Below are positions 25,374-34,565 of a DNA stretch of 64,000 nucleotides, in pieces. The DNA comes from Opitutales bacterium (GTDB taxonomy: Bacteria > Verrucomicrobiota > Verrucomicrobiia > Opitutales > JABSRG01). The translations under genes and the position numbers were made by a program. The notes below the pieces were generated by a model that was not told the origin of the DNA, did no database searches, and was given only the letters and a program-made list of their open reading frames with translations. Location of the stretch: the NCBI GenBank assembly GCA_028280845.1, contig JANQKZ010000034.1, forward strand, positions 62,001-126,000. Direction: 5' to 3'. The stretch's first letter is position 1. Each line of letters opens with the position of its first letter.

Positions 25374-27668
25374 ATGAAACCAGATAAGCAACAGGACACC
25401 GCCTCGAAAACAGAGGGGAAGGGATTCCGCATCCGGATGGGCCTGACTGGACAAATCGTTCTCGGCTTAGTCCTGGGGATCATTGTCGGGCTTTTTTTTG
25501 GGGAGATGGCCTCCTGGTTGGAAGTGGTGGGGATGGTCTACGTGCGTGGGCTTCAAATGACGATCCTGCCCTACATCATGTTTTCCCTTATTGTCGGGTT
25601 TGGGTCGCTGAGCTATGAACGGGCGTGGCTGTTGGCCAAGCGGGCTGGATTGTTGCTGGTGCTCTTCTGGACCATCGGGCTGTCCATGGTGGTGTTGATG
25701 ACGCTTACCTTTCCCGACCGGGAATCAGCGACTTTCTTTAACCCGGGGATGGTGGAGCCGAAGGAAGACGTGGCCTTGCTGGATATGTTCATTCCGTCCA
25801 ACCCCTTTGAGGCGTTGGCAACAAGCGCGATTCCTGCCGTGGTTCTGTTCAGTATCCTGTTTGGCCTGGCGCTTATCGGGATTCAGGACAAAGCCGGCCT
25901 GTTAGCCAACCTTTCCGTCGTGTCGAAAACCCTGCAGCGGGTCACGGCTTTTGTCGTGAAAATAACCCCTATTGGCGTATTTGGACTAACCGCCTCAGCC
26001 GCGGGGACCTTGAATATAGATGATGTCGTCCGTTTACAGGTCTATTTTGTAGCCTACATCGGGACCTGCCTGTTCCTGGCTTTCCTGGCTTTTCCGCTGG
26101 TGATGTCCACGCTTACTCCTTTCTCCTATATCCAGGTGCTTCGAGTTTCCAAAGATGCCCTGATCACGGCATTTACGACGGGTAATCTATTCGTGGTGTT
26201 GCCGATCATGATTCATGATTGCCAGCGGCTATTTAAAGAGGAGGTGCCTGAGGCGCAAGAGTCTGCCTTCTACATTGATATCCTGATCCCGGTCACCTTC
26301 AACTTTCCCAACATGGGCAAGTTGACCGCTCTGCTCTTTGTCTTTTTTGGGGCCTGGTTTATAGGCAAACCACTGGGATTCTCTGAATATCCGTCTACCC
26401 TTGCGACAGGGCTTCCCGTCTTCTTCGGAGGAATCGATCTGGCTTTGCCCTATATGCTCCAGATAAAGGGACTGCCGCCGGATCTGTTTTCTCTTTATGT
26501 GGTTTCGGGTATCATCAACGGGCGCTTTGCTACGCTCCTGGCCTGTATGGAGTTGCTGTGTTTTACCTTGGTCGCCGTGTCTTCGATCCTGGGTAAACTG
26601 AGGATCCATCCGGTTAAGCTTGGGATTGGTTCCGCGATTCTGGTGGTCTCTGCGATTGCCGTGGTGGTGGCTTGCCGCTCCTATCTTCACAGCAATGTCC
26701 CGACTGCCAATGACCAGGCGGACTTTGTTAAGAATATGTCGGTGGAGACCCTGGTTCCCTACGAAGTCTTTCAGGAACCTCCGTTTTCCCTGGAGGAGTT
26801 AAAGGAACAAGTCGAGGGCGGGGAGAGCCCGAAAAAGGGAAACTTTTTTTCCCGCATGTTTTCAGGATCGAATGCGGAAGATTCCCTGGAAATGGAGGGG
26901 AAACAAGAATCTGCAAAGACCCGGCAAGTGTTGCGTGTCGGCCTGTTCCCCGACAACCTTCCCTGGTCCTATTTAAATGGGGAAGGGGACCTGGCAGGGT
27001 ACGATGTGGAGGTGGCTCATCAACTCGCTTATCACCTGAATTGCCAGCTCGAGTTTTATTTTGTGGAGAAAGAGAAGGCTCCCCTGTTTTTAGAAAATGG
27101 GATTATCGACATCCTGATGTCGGGTGTTCCCATAACGACTGAAGATATTACACTCTACACGTTTACCGACCCGTATTTGCAGGTGAATTTAGGGTTCCTG
27201 GTGCCTAACCGGAAGGAAGTGCTCGATATTTTTCTGAATCCGGAACTACTCCGCAAACAGACGGATTTCACCATTGGTTATGTGCCACCCAGTCCATTTA
27301 TCCCACGATTGCGAGCGACGCTTCCGAACGTGGGGATCAAGCCATATGAAACGGCCCGTGACTTTTTTGCGGAAGCGGAAGGCAAGCCGGAGGCCTTCTT
27401 TACGTCAGCAGAGGCCGGGTCCGCTCTCTCCCTGATTGAGCCCAGCTATACGGTGGTCTTACCTCCGAACCGTATTGTTTTTAACCTGGCCTATCCCGTG
27501 AACCCTAACGATAAGGATTTTCTCTGGTTTATGAATCAGTGGTTGTCTGTTGCGAAAGACAGCCAGGAATTAACAAGCACCTATGATTATTGGATTCTAG
27601 GGCATCCCCGGGAAGAGCTGAAGCCCAGGTGGAGCATCATTCGTGATGTGCTGGGTTGGGTGGAGTAA
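25374..27668 (+). CDS. Dicarboxylate/amino-acid:cation symporter fused to a family-3 solute-binding domain
   Basis: Residues ~20-440 of the 764-aa product are a DAACS (GltP/DctA-like) transporter: multiple transmembrane helices, 'FGEMASWLEVVGMVYVRGLQMTILPYIMFSLI', the TM7-8 region 'TGNLFVVLPIMI' and 'TFNFPNMG'. After a Lys/Glu-rich linker (~450-515), residues ~515-750 form a periplasmic SBP_bac_3-type domain: 'LRVGLFPDNLPWSYLNGEGDLAGYDVEVAHQLA', 'GIIDILMSGVPITTEDI', 'TDPYLQVNLGFLV'. The usual stand-alone partners are thus one polypeptide. No ABC ATPase is adjacent. Likely substrates are acidic amino acids or dicarboxylates (family inference). Confidence 0.85.
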   Translation: MKPDKQQDTASKTEGKGFRIRMGLTGQIVLGLVLGIIVGLFFGEMASWLEVVGMVYVRGLQMTILPYIMFSLIVGFGSLSYERAWLLAKRAGLLLVLFWTIGLSMVVLMTLTFPDRESATFFNPGMVEPKEDVALLDMFIPSNPFEALATSAIPAVVLFSILFGLALIGIQDKAGLLANLSVVSKTLQRVTAFVVKITPIGVFGLTASAAGTLNIDDVVRLQVYFVAYIGTCLFLAFLAFPLVMSTLTPFSYIQVLRVSKDALITAFTTGNLFVVLPIMIHDCQRLFKEEVPEAQESAFYIDILIPVTFNFPNMGKLTALLFVFFGAWFIGKPLGFSEYPSTLATGLPVFFGGIDLALPYMLQIKGLPPDLFSLYVVSGIINGRFATLLACMELLCFTLVAVSSILGKLRIHPVKLGIGSAILVVSAIAVVVACRSYLHSNVPTANDQADFVKNMSVETLVPYEVFQEPPFSLEELKEQVEGGESPKKGNFFSRMFSGSNAEDSLEMEGKQESAKTRQVLRVGLFPDNLPWSYLNGEGDLAGYDVEVAHQLAYHLNCQLEFYFVEKEKAPLFLENGIIDILMSGVPITTEDITLYTFTDPYLQVNLGFLVPNRKEVLDIFLNPELLRKQTDFTIGYVPPSPFIPRLRATLPNVGIKPYETARDFFAEAEGKPEAFFTSAEAGSALSLIEPSYTVVLPPNRIVFNLAYPVNPNDKDFLWFMNQWLSVAKDSQELTSTYDYWILGHPREELKPRWSIIRDVLGWVE

Positions 27669-27706
27669 ACCAGACGCTGGATGCCCCCGAAAGATACTCT
27701 GGAGGT

Positions 27707-28825
27707 TTACCCTGATGGGGCGTCGGGATCCGGTGCGCCCGCTCCTTCTTGGGTCGCGCTGACATAAGTGTCGCGCTGGGTTTCCAGCTGTTCATAATTG
27801 AAGCTGCTGACCTGGAAGGCGAGATGGCGGCTCGGCTCTGCCCAGGGGTTGGTATCTCCGGCCGCAAATTCCAAGAAAAGATAGGGGTCTCCGGCTGGAA
27901 TGGTTTCCGTTTCCGGTTCATCCGGGACCCCGGTCTCGGGGTCATTCTCCAGAACCGTAGAAATCTCCTCAGAGGAAGCGGAAGGGATGACTTTCTCGGG
28001 ACGGCGCCCGAGATACAGATTGAACGGGCTACCCTCAAAGGGTTCGAGAACGAATTTCCGGCGGTGTTCCCAAGCCTCCCGGACATCCTCGTGACTCCGA
28101 TCTACCGCGTTGGTAAACCGGAGCTGTCCCAGGTTGCGTAACAAGGATTCCACCGCATCGGCGTTTAAGCGCTCACCCTCGGTAAGACCGGGGTTGGCAA
28201 AGGACTGATCCGCAGTTTCCCGGGAGGCGAGGAGGAATCCGCCGGTCTCCTCGCTCAGGGGAATGGAAACGGTTTTCACCGCTTGCGCTTCCAGGTTCAG
28301 GGGGGTCTTATCTTCCCAATATCCAGAGGTGGCATCGAGGGAGATGGATTCACTGGTCAGGTAGGCGGCGGCTGACTCGTCCAGCTTGACAAAGCTACCC
28401 CCGCTGCTTCCGGATTTTCCGATTTGGAGCGAGGTCAGGACCGTATCTCCTTCGCCAAGAAGCCGGAGGGCGAAACGTTCCAGGTCGAGGCGTTCCATGC
28501 GGTCTGGCCGCTCGGTTACCTTGCGGGCAATGTTGGCTTCAGCGAGCGAACTGACTAAGCTATTGAGCCGATCAAAGTTGACCGGAGTGTTGTGGGATTC
28601 TGGAAGCACCCATCGGCCTGTATCTGATAATTGAATACGTATGGCCTCGTCTTCATTGCTCTGGATCTCGAGGGCCCGGATAGTCCGTGCTTTTTCGGTC
28701 GCAAGCAGGGACTGCCCAACGAAGGGGTCATCGGACTCCCATTGGGGAGTTGTTCGGGTCTGGGAGAGCAAGAGCGCAATAAGGGCGAGACTGCCGACAA
28801 CAATAGATATGGTTTTCAGATTCAT
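27707..28825 (-). CDS. DUF4340 protein of a Gld-type ABC module
   Basis: The 372-aa product has one N-terminal transmembrane anchor (MNLKTISIVVGSLALIALLL) and a periplasmic region with the DUF4340 pattern 'WVLPESHNTPVNFDRLNSLVSSLAEANIARKV'. The C-terminal ~80 residues are acidic and proline-rich. It is the last gene of a four-gene ABC operon with the GldG-like protein, permease and ATPase. The module's substrate is unknown in general. Confidence 0.85.
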   Translation of the reverse strand: MNLKTISIVVGSLALIALLLSQTRTTPQWESDDPFVGQSLLATEKARTIRALEIQSNEDEAIRIQLSDTGRWVLPESHNTPVNFDRLNSLVSSLAEANIARKVTERPDRMERLDLERFALRLLGEGDTVLTSLQIGKSGSSGGSFVKLDESAAAYLTSESISLDATSGYWEDKTPLNLEAQAVKTVSIPLSEETGGFLLASRETADQSFANPGLTEGERLNADAVESLLRNLGQLRFTNAVDRSHEDVREAWEHRRKFVLEPFEGSPFNLYLGRRPEKVIPSASSEEISTVLENDPETGVPDEPETETIPAGDPYLFLEFAAGDTNPWAEPSRHLAFQVSSFNYEQLETQRDTYVSATQEGAGAPDPDAPSG

Positions 28826-28849
28826 GGCTGATGGAAACAGGGAGAATGG

Positions 28850-30736
28850 TTACTTTTTGAGGCGGCGGTTATTGCGGCGGGTAAAGAAGGTCACTCCGAA
28901 GATTCCCAGGAACAGAGGAACCGTGAGGAGGTTAAAGAGGGCGAGGGAAATTTCCATCGACTCGATATCTTCACGAAGTTTTTTCCGGATTTCGCGGCGC
29001 TCCTGACGGATCTGGGCCTCTTGCAGGCGGTAGTCTTCAATCGCCTGAAGCGCCTGCGGGGAGGCGACCAGGACTTGCTGGTTACCCTGTTCCTGTTGGA
29101 GTTGATTCAGGTTGTCACGCACATTGGACAACTTGGTCTCGAGGGAGTCCAATTCCTGTTGATAGCGGGTTTGGGCGGCCAATTCCATCGTTTCGATGCG
29201 GGTAAAAGGGCGGGCCACCCGGCCTTTACCGCGGATTTCCAGGAGATCCTGACTCCCGCCGATAAAATCAACGAGGTTGGCGGTAAAAGTCATGTTGTCG
29301 TTCAGGGGCTGGATAGCTTGCATCCCGAGGAAGTTCATGTAGCGAACACTGAAGGCGTCTGCGAAGACGTCACTGTCCGCGATAAAGAGGAGGGTGGTGC
29401 CGGGGGGCGATTGGGCCAGGGCTTGCAGCGGCTCACTGTTATCCTGGGTTGCGTCTTCACTTTCCCCATCTTGAGGCAGGCCATCCGGGAAGGCGGATTG
29501 AAACTGCCCGCGGATCATCCCAGCCAGAGTGCGCACCTGGTTATCGGAGGAAAACTGAGCCCCCACCATTTGAAGGGGGGTAAAGTTCAGGGATGAGGCC
29601 GCCACGGTGCCACCCTGTTCTGATGTTTGGATCAAGGGAATCAGTTCATGATCAATCCCGTCGTTGAGGGAAAAGCTTCCGGGTTCCATCAGCGTTAATT
29701 CATTGATCGCGGTGGTGGGGGGCAGATCCTTGTTAAAATCGGTGATGTCCAGCAGCGTGGGGAGTTGAACGGACCCTCCGGCAGGCCCACCGCCGATCAG
29801 GCGCCCGTTGGCCAGATCCCCGGCGACTTGGTTGCGGTCAAAAGCGACCCCGTAGGAGCTGAGCAGTTGGGGGAGATCACTGGCGGTATTCTGCATACCG
29901 CCCATCATCATCATCTGCTGCTGGTTGCGTTGTTGCTCCGAGCGCTGGACGTAGGAGGAGGGGTCTAAGGCGACCAGCATAGGGTTGCCCTCCATGAAAT
30001 ACTGGTCGATTTCAAAGCGTAGTTCCTGGGATAAATCACCGGGGTGGATGATGGCGAGCACATCGAGATCGGAGGAGAGGGAATCGCCGGTGATCTGGCG
30101 GACTTCCCAGGTTTTCCGTAACTCCTGGATGAAGGCCCACTCCTGGCTGGCTTGCGGGTTGGGCGGCATTCCTGGCATCTGGGGGCTACCAAAGGCAGGG
30201 AGAGCTGTGATAATGCCCACCACGGGCCGATCAAAAAGCTGAACCTGGTAGATCACCTGGGAAATATCATACTCCAGGTAGGGCTCGCGGTCCCGGTTAA
30301 AAAAGTCGATGACTTCCTCCTGGTCTGCCATGACGGCCTGAAGTCCAAAAAAGAGATTGTCCCCGTTGGATACGGGAACGGCCTGGATCCCGGCTTGAAT
30401 CGCTTCGCTCTCCTCGTCGCTATCCGGTTTCGGATCGATGATCGAGAGGCGGATGGCGCCCTTTCCTGCCTTTACATATTGCGCAAGCAAATCCTCAACC
30501 CGGGTAGCAAAGTTTTTCCACTCGGTGGGCAGGCCTTCCAGGGATCGACTGAAGTAAAACCTCAGTTCGATGGGCTCCTCCAGCTTCTCCAGAATGGCCT
30601 TGCTCCCCGTTGAAAGGGAGTAGAGTTTTTCTCCGGTCCAGTCAGTTTGTCCGGGGAGGTGTTTGGCGATGTAGTTGAGGAGCCCCAGGCCAAGAACAAG
30701 GAGGGCAATGGCAACGGTCTTTTTCCAGAAGGTCAT
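28850..30736 (-). CDS. GldG-like ABC-associated substrate-binding protein
   Basis: The 628-aa product has an N-terminal membrane helix (KTVAIALLVLGLGLLNYIA) and the GldG/ABC-type 'TGEKLYSLSTGSKAILEKLEEPIELRFYFS' opening. An intracellular/periplasmic IFT-like domain follows, then a C-terminal coiled coil ('YQQELDSLETKLSNVRDN') and a final transmembrane helix ('LFNLLTVPLFLGIFGVTFF'). It is 24 bp from the DUF4340 gene and 25 bp from the permease gene. Confidence 0.88.
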   Translation of the reverse strand: MTFWKKTVAIALLVLGLGLLNYIAKHLPGQTDWTGEKLYSLSTGSKAILEKLEEPIELRFYFSRSLEGLPTEWKNFATRVEDLLAQYVKAGKGAIRLSIIDPKPDSDEESEAIQAGIQAVPVSNGDNLFFGLQAVMADQEEVIDFFNRDREPYLEYDISQVIYQVQLFDRPVVGIITALPAFGSPQMPGMPPNPQASQEWAFIQELRKTWEVRQITGDSLSSDLDVLAIIHPGDLSQELRFEIDQYFMEGNPMLVALDPSSYVQRSEQQRNQQQMMMMGGMQNTASDLPQLLSSYGVAFDRNQVAGDLANGRLIGGGPAGGSVQLPTLLDITDFNKDLPPTTAINELTLMEPGSFSLNDGIDHELIPLIQTSEQGGTVAASSLNFTPLQMVGAQFSSDNQVRTLAGMIRGQFQSAFPDGLPQDGESEDATQDNSEPLQALAQSPPGTTLLFIADSDVFADAFSVRYMNFLGMQAIQPLNDNMTFTANLVDFIGGSQDLLEIRGKGRVARPFTRIETMELAAQTRYQQELDSLETKLSNVRDNLNQLQQEQGNQQVLVASPQALQAIEDYRLQEAQIRQERREIRKKLREDIESMEISLALFNLLTVPLFLGIFGVTFFTRRNNRRLKK

Positions 30737-30761
30737 ATTTATCTTCGCTTAAATCAAAGGG

Positions 30762-31589
30762 TTATCGTTGTAGTACGATCGCGTTCATCCAGAGCGTGAA
30801 CACGATAAACGCCAGGAAGAAGGCGACATCGGCCAGGGTGATGAGCCCTCGTACCATCGATTCGAAGTGAGGCAGGAAGCCCAGATTTGCCACGAAGTCC
30901 ACCAGGCCAACGGGGAATCCGATCGAATGCAACAGCTGGTTGAAAACACTCCAGCCAACGAGCACGAGGACCAGGCAGAGGATGAAACTGAGCACAAAGC
31001 CAATAACCTGGTTCCGAGTGAGGGCGGAGGCCAGCGAGGCAATGCCGAGGTAGGCCCCGGCGAGGAGGAAGGCTCCGAAATACCCCGTAAGGATCGGTCC
31101 CCAGTCCGGGGTTCCGAGAAAGGTAAGGGTGAACGGCATGGTGAAAGTAGCAGCCAGCGCGATGGCAATGAAAGCCCAGCCGGCAAGGAACTTGCCGACG
31201 ACCGCTTGAGGAATGGTAATCGGGTAGGTAAAGAGCAATTCCCAGGTGCCGCTCCGCTTCTCTTCGGCCCACAAGCGCATTCCTACCGCAGGAATAAGGA
31301 AGAGATAGACCCAGGGAAGGAAATTGAAAAAAAGCGCCAGGCTGGCGTCGCCACTTTCAAAGAAGCGGCCGATGAACCAGGTCATTCCAATTGAGGCCAC
31401 GAGAAAAACAGCGAGGAAGACGTAGGCCACGGGAGACCGGAAATAGGAGAAAAACTCCCGCTTGGTCAGGGTCCAGAGGACATCCATGAATTTTGCCTGA
31501 ACGATGTCAGGCCCGGAAAAAGACAGGCCGGGTGAAGGGGTGGGCTGGATTTCTGTGACAGGCTCGTTGGGAGGAAGCGGGGAACTCAT
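30762..31589 (-). CDS. GldF-like ABC-2 permease
   Basis: The 275-aa product has a short cytoplasmic proline-rich N-terminus and six hydrophobic segments. The ABC-2/GldF features 'TLTKREFFSYFRSPVAYVFLAVFLV' and 'LRLWAEEKRSGTWELLFTYPITIPQAVVGKFLA' (close reading: MRLWAEEKRSGTWELL) are visible. It lies 3 bp downstream of the ATPase gene, so translation is coupled. Confidence 0.9.
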   Translation of the reverse strand: MSSPLPPNEPVTEIQPTPSPGLSFSGPDIVQAKFMDVLWTLTKREFFSYFRSPVAYVFLAVFLVASIGMTWFIGRFFESGDASLALFFNFLPWVYLFLIPAVGMRLWAEEKRSGTWELLFTYPITIPQAVVGKFLAGWAFIAIALAATFTMPFTLTFLGTPDWGPILTGYFGAFLLAGAYLGIASLASALTRNQVIGFVLSFILCLVLVLVGWSVFNQLLHSIGFPVGLVDFVANLGFLPHFESMVRGLITLADVAFFLAFIVFTLWMNAIVLQR

Positions 31590-31592
31590 AAG

Positions 31593-32519
31593 TCAGGAAA
31601 TTTGGGTTTTCGTGAGTTGGTGGAAGACTTCGTCCAAAGGGACTTTGGTTTTTTCCAGGCTTTGGATCTTCCAGTTTTCGGCCCGGGCAAGGTCCCAGAG
31701 GGCTGGTTTTAATGAGGCTCCATCGGTAGGGTGAATGAGTAGTTGGTTCTCTCGACGATCTGCGGATTTGACAATATCGAGGGATTGGACGCGGCTCATG
31801 ACGGTGTCTTCAATGGGCAAATCCAGTTCCAGGATGACACTATTATGGTTCGGGTGGCGTTTCCGCAGTTCTTCGGGGGACTCGTCGGCAATCAGTTTGC
31901 CGCCTGCGATGATGATCACGCGGTTACACATGGATTCGACTTCTTCCAGGATATGGGTGGAGAGAATGATCGCTTTCTCGCTCGCCATCGAGGCAATGAG
32001 ATGGCGGACCTCTTTTTTCTGGTTGGGGTCTAATCCGTCGGTGGGCTCGTCCAGGATGAGACAGGAAGGGTTGTGCAGGATCGCCTGCGCTAGACCGACG
32101 CGCTGGCGAAATCCTTTGCTGAGTGTCTCGATGGTCTGGTGTTTGACCGGCTCCAGGTGACAGATAGCAACTACCCGGGCCAGTTCCCTGCCCTTCAGAT
32201 TCCCTTTGAGCCCCCGCAGATCCGCCGTAAACGAAAGAAATTCCCAAACGGTCATCTCGGGATAGAGGGGGCCGCTTTCGGGCAAGTAGCCCAACAGGCG
32301 TTTGGCCTGGATTGGGTGGTTCTGGATGTCGTAGCCCCCTACGCTGGCAGTTCCCGAGGTGGGGGGAAGAAAGCCGGTGATTATTTTCATGGTGGTCGAC
32401 TTCCCGGCTCCGTTCGGGCCGAGGAATCCGAGAATATCACCTGGTTTCACTTCAAAACTGATATGATCGACAGCCCGAAATGGACCGTAATCTTTGACGA
32501 GGTTTTTAACAAGGATCAT
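31593..32519 (-). CDS. ABC transporter ATPase, GldA-like
   Basis: The 308-aa product has Walker A 'GPNGAGKSTT', signature 'LSKGFRQRVGLAQAI', Walker B 'CLILDEPTDGLDP' and an H-loop 'ILSTHIL'. A C-terminal ~70-residue extension is typical of the GldA/CcmA-type ATPases that partner ABC-2 permeases. It is the first gene of the leftward operon. Confidence 0.95.
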   Translation of the reverse strand: MILVKNLVKDYGPFRAVDHISFEVKPGDILGFLGPNGAGKSTTMKIITGFLPPTSGTASVGGYDIQNHPIQAKRLLGYLPESGPLYPEMTVWEFLSFTADLRGLKGNLKGRELARVVAICHLEPVKHQTIETLSKGFRQRVGLAQAILHNPSCLILDEPTDGLDPNQKKEVRHLIASMASEKAIILSTHILEEVESMCNRVIIIAGGKLIADESPEELRKRHPNHNSVILELDLPIEDTVMSRVQSLDIVKSADRRENQLLIHPTDGASLKPALWDLARAENWKIQSLEKTKVPLDEVFHQLTKTQIS

Positions 32520-32880
32520 AATGGGAGTGTGAACATAGAAGTAGCTTCAGCCTACCTCCGACTGACCGAAAGCGGTTTTGTTCTGTAGAGGAAGGAATTT
32601 TTCACATGGGCAAGCGGTGTGTCAGCCTGTTGATTTTATTAAATGAATGATATTCAGTTTCTTATGGAAACTATATGCTGTTGGAGGCATGTTGATTTGA
32701 CCCAGATACACTCTTCTGATGCGTCGAGATGACGCAATTCATTGGAGTAGGAAAGACAAAGGTCCTAACTACCTGGAAATCTGCAAAACCGATCTACTGG
32801 TCTGGAGAATCGAGCCGGTCACGCAAGTCCGAAATGATATCCCGGGTAACGCGGCTATCTCAAACCCTGGATTTGAGGTT
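32520..32880. other. Intergenic region upstream of the ABC operon
   Basis: 361 bp without a convincing gene. It contains the promoter side of the ABC operon and the 3' flank of crcB. A TGCGTC-GAGAT-GACGCA hairpin near 32719-32737 has no T-tract. Two short overlapping plus-strand ORFs here look non-coding. Confidence 0.4.
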
Positions 32881-33288
32881 TCACGCTTGCAGGTTTCCTT
32901 GGTGGATCGTCTGACCAAGGAGTATTCCGAGCCAACACCCCAGGAGGCAGAAGATCACGGTTAGAGTTACGTTGAGGCCGGCACGGAAAAAATCTCCATC
33001 CTGGACCAGGTTCAGGGTTTGTAGGCTGAATGAGGAGTAGGTGGTGAATCCGCCCAAGACTCCGGTCATGAGAAAGTGGCGGCCTTGCTCGCCCAGCAGG
33101 TAGCGGCCCTCTGGTGAGGTAAAGGCATAGAGGAAACCGATTAAGAAGGAGCCGAGGACATTGACTAGGAAGGTGCCCCAGGGGAAAGCATCGGGTATGC
33201 CTTCGTCAGCGAGGCCTGCGAGGAGATAGCGGCTAACTGCTCCAAGACCTCCTCCGATCATGATCCATAGCCAAACCATGCGCTTCAT
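32881..33288 (-). CDS. crcB: Fluoride channel CrcB/Fluc
   Basis: The 135-aa product has four hydrophobic helices and the Fluc motifs: 'GGGLGAVSRYLLAG', 'WGTFLVNVLGSFLIG' and 'TGVLGGFTTYSSFSLQ'. The family exports fluoride through a dual-topology dimer. The start at 33288 is chosen because all motifs follow it; the longer upstream frame is arginine/proline-rich and non-conserved. I looked for a fluoride riboswitch upstream and did not recognise one. Confidence 0.93.
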   Translation of the reverse strand: MKRMVWLWIMIGGGLGAVSRYLLAGLADEGIPDAFPWGTFLVNVLGSFLIGFLYAFTSPEGRYLLGEQGRHFLMTGVLGGFTTYSSFSLQTLNLVQDGDFFRAGLNVTLTVIFCLLGCWLGILLGQTIHQGNLQA

Positions 33289-33440
33289 GTTGATGAGGGG
33301 CTGAGGAAAGGAAAGGGGAAAGTGTGTCTTTGCTATTTGCTGCTGTCCCTGGGCTTCGTTTCGGGTCTTGCATACGCTACGATATGCTGGATGCGTAGGG
33401 CCTATGTAGAGGTGTGGCTTGGATGGTGTTGGGGCGGACC

Positions 33441-33473
33441 AACAAGAAAGCCCCGGGGAGGTATCCCCGAGGC
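33441..33473 (-). terminator. Rho-independent terminator of the ArsR-SRPBCC operon
   Basis: On the minus strand a 10-bp stem (GCCTCGGGGA / TCCCCGGGGC, one wobble pair) with a TACC loop is followed by TTTCTTGTT. It lies about 20 bp past the stop of the SRPBCC gene. Confidence 0.8.
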
Positions 33474-33494
33474 TCGTGAAGGAGCAGGAGTAAA

Positions 33495-33959
33495 TTAAGA
33501 GAGATAGGTCTCCAAGTTGCTCAGACAACCATTCCAACCCTGGTCGTGGTGGCCCTGAATGACGGGATCGAGGAATCCTTCTTGCAGGAGATCTATCCGG
33601 GTTCCTTCCTCCACTTCGGTGAAGGTCACGGTCACGGTGGTTTCAGGCATCTCTCCCCCTTCAAAGGCCCAGGTGAAGGCCAGTTTTTCGGGGCGACTTA
33701 TTTCGAGGAATTTGCCGGTTGGGATGTGAACTTCGGCATCTTTGTCAACGCAGTCTCCCCCGCCGTGGATTTCAAAGCGGTAGGCTCCCCCGGCGACCGG
33801 ATCCATTTGGACGTCGGTCACTTGGGAATCTCCGGGGCCGAACCATTGCTTTAAGGCTTCAGGCTGTAACCAGGCATCGAACACCTGTTCTCGAGGGGCG
33901 TTAAATATCCGAGAGATTTTCAGTGCGAGTCCGGCTGGTGTGGTGGTTTGCATATTCAT
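33495..33959 (-). CDS. SRPBCC (AHSA1-type START-like) domain protein
   Basis: The 154-aa product has the AHSA1 pattern: 'ISRIFNAPREQVFDAWLQPEALKQWFGPG', 'GGAYRFEIHGG', 'EISRPEKLAFTW', 'TVTVTFTEVEEGTRIDLLQEGF' and C-terminal 'GHHDQGWNGCLSNLETYL'. This fold binds hydrophobic ligands. Such genes are commonly coupled to ArsR repressors, as here: its ATG overlaps the ArsR stop codon (ATGA). A GGAAG ribosome site supports the start at 33959. Confidence 0.92.
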   Translation of the reverse strand: MNMQTTTPAGLALKISRIFNAPREQVFDAWLQPEALKQWFGPGDSQVTDVQMDPVAGGAYRFEIHGGGDCVDKDAEVHIPTGKFLEISRPEKLAFTWAFEGGEMPETTVTVTFTEVEEGTRIDLLQEGFLDPVIQGHHDQGWNGCLSNLETYLS

Positions 33960-34315
33960 GGTGTCGTCTTCCTGTCGGGATTGAGGGTTGTGTGATTGTT
34001 TTCGAGGTAGTGGGTGAGCCCATCGAAGGAGCCCTCCCAGAAAGATTTCATGGCCTTCACCCACTTCATGGCTTGTTCGAGGGGTTCCGGATTCATCTTC
34101 ATCTGGTAGCATCGGCCTTCTTTTTCCCTGCTGACCAAGCCCGCCCGATCCAGGATCTTCATGTGCTTGGAGATGGCCGGTTGAGACATGGCGAATGGCG
34201 CCCCGAGTTCAGTGATGTTGGCAGGACCGTGTGAGAGCCTCTCTAAGATTTGTCTCCGAGTGGGATCGGCCAAGGCTCCAAAAATGGCGTCGAGGTATTC
34301 CGGATTAATTTTCAT
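33956..34315 (-). CDS. ArsR-family transcriptional repressor
   Basis: The 119-aa winged-helix protein reads 'IFGALADPTRRQILERLSHGPANITELGAPFAMSQPAISKHMKILDRAGLVSREKEGR'. No metal-binding cysteines are visible, so it belongs to the SRPBCC-linked subgroup and not to classical arsenic sensors. A perfect 11-bp inverted repeat 4 bp upstream of its start is the likely autoregulatory operator. Confidence 0.93.
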   Translation of the reverse strand: MKINPEYLDAIFGALADPTRRQILERLSHGPANITELGAPFAMSQPAISKHMKILDRAGLVSREKEGRCYQMKMNPEPLEQAMKWVKAMKSFWEGSFDGLTHYLENNHTTLNPDRKTTP

Positions 34316-34319
34316 ACCT

Positions 34320-34345
34320 AATATATAACCTATTGGTTATATATT
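34320..34345 (-). promoter_or_regulatory. Inverted repeat, probable ArsR operator
   Basis: Perfect arms AATATATAACC and GGTTATATATT are separated by TATT, immediately upstream of the arsR-type start codon. AT-rich palindromes of this size are typical ArsR operators, so autorepression of the two-gene operon is expected. Confidence 0.75.
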
Positions 34346-34565
34346 GGGAGTGTGTCAACTGTTTTCCCTATTGGCTGCTGCCTTTTGCCTGGGCTCAGGA
34401 GTATTGCTCTGGTTGGGGGATCCGCGTTTGCGCGAGGCTTGAGTGGCTGAGGGGGCTATGGCTTTGGCGGCCTGAGCCAGGCGTCTGCAAAATGGTCCGG
34501 GTGTGAGGCGGAAGCGGAAGAGTGAGTGTGGGCGCTTAAGAGAGGAATGAGGAGGAAGGGGTGGG

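Noticed and set aside
32881-33480. Fluoride riboswitch upstream of crcB
   Set aside because: I looked for its conserved sequence pattern in the leader and did not find it; the only clear structure is the terminator of the neighbouring operon.
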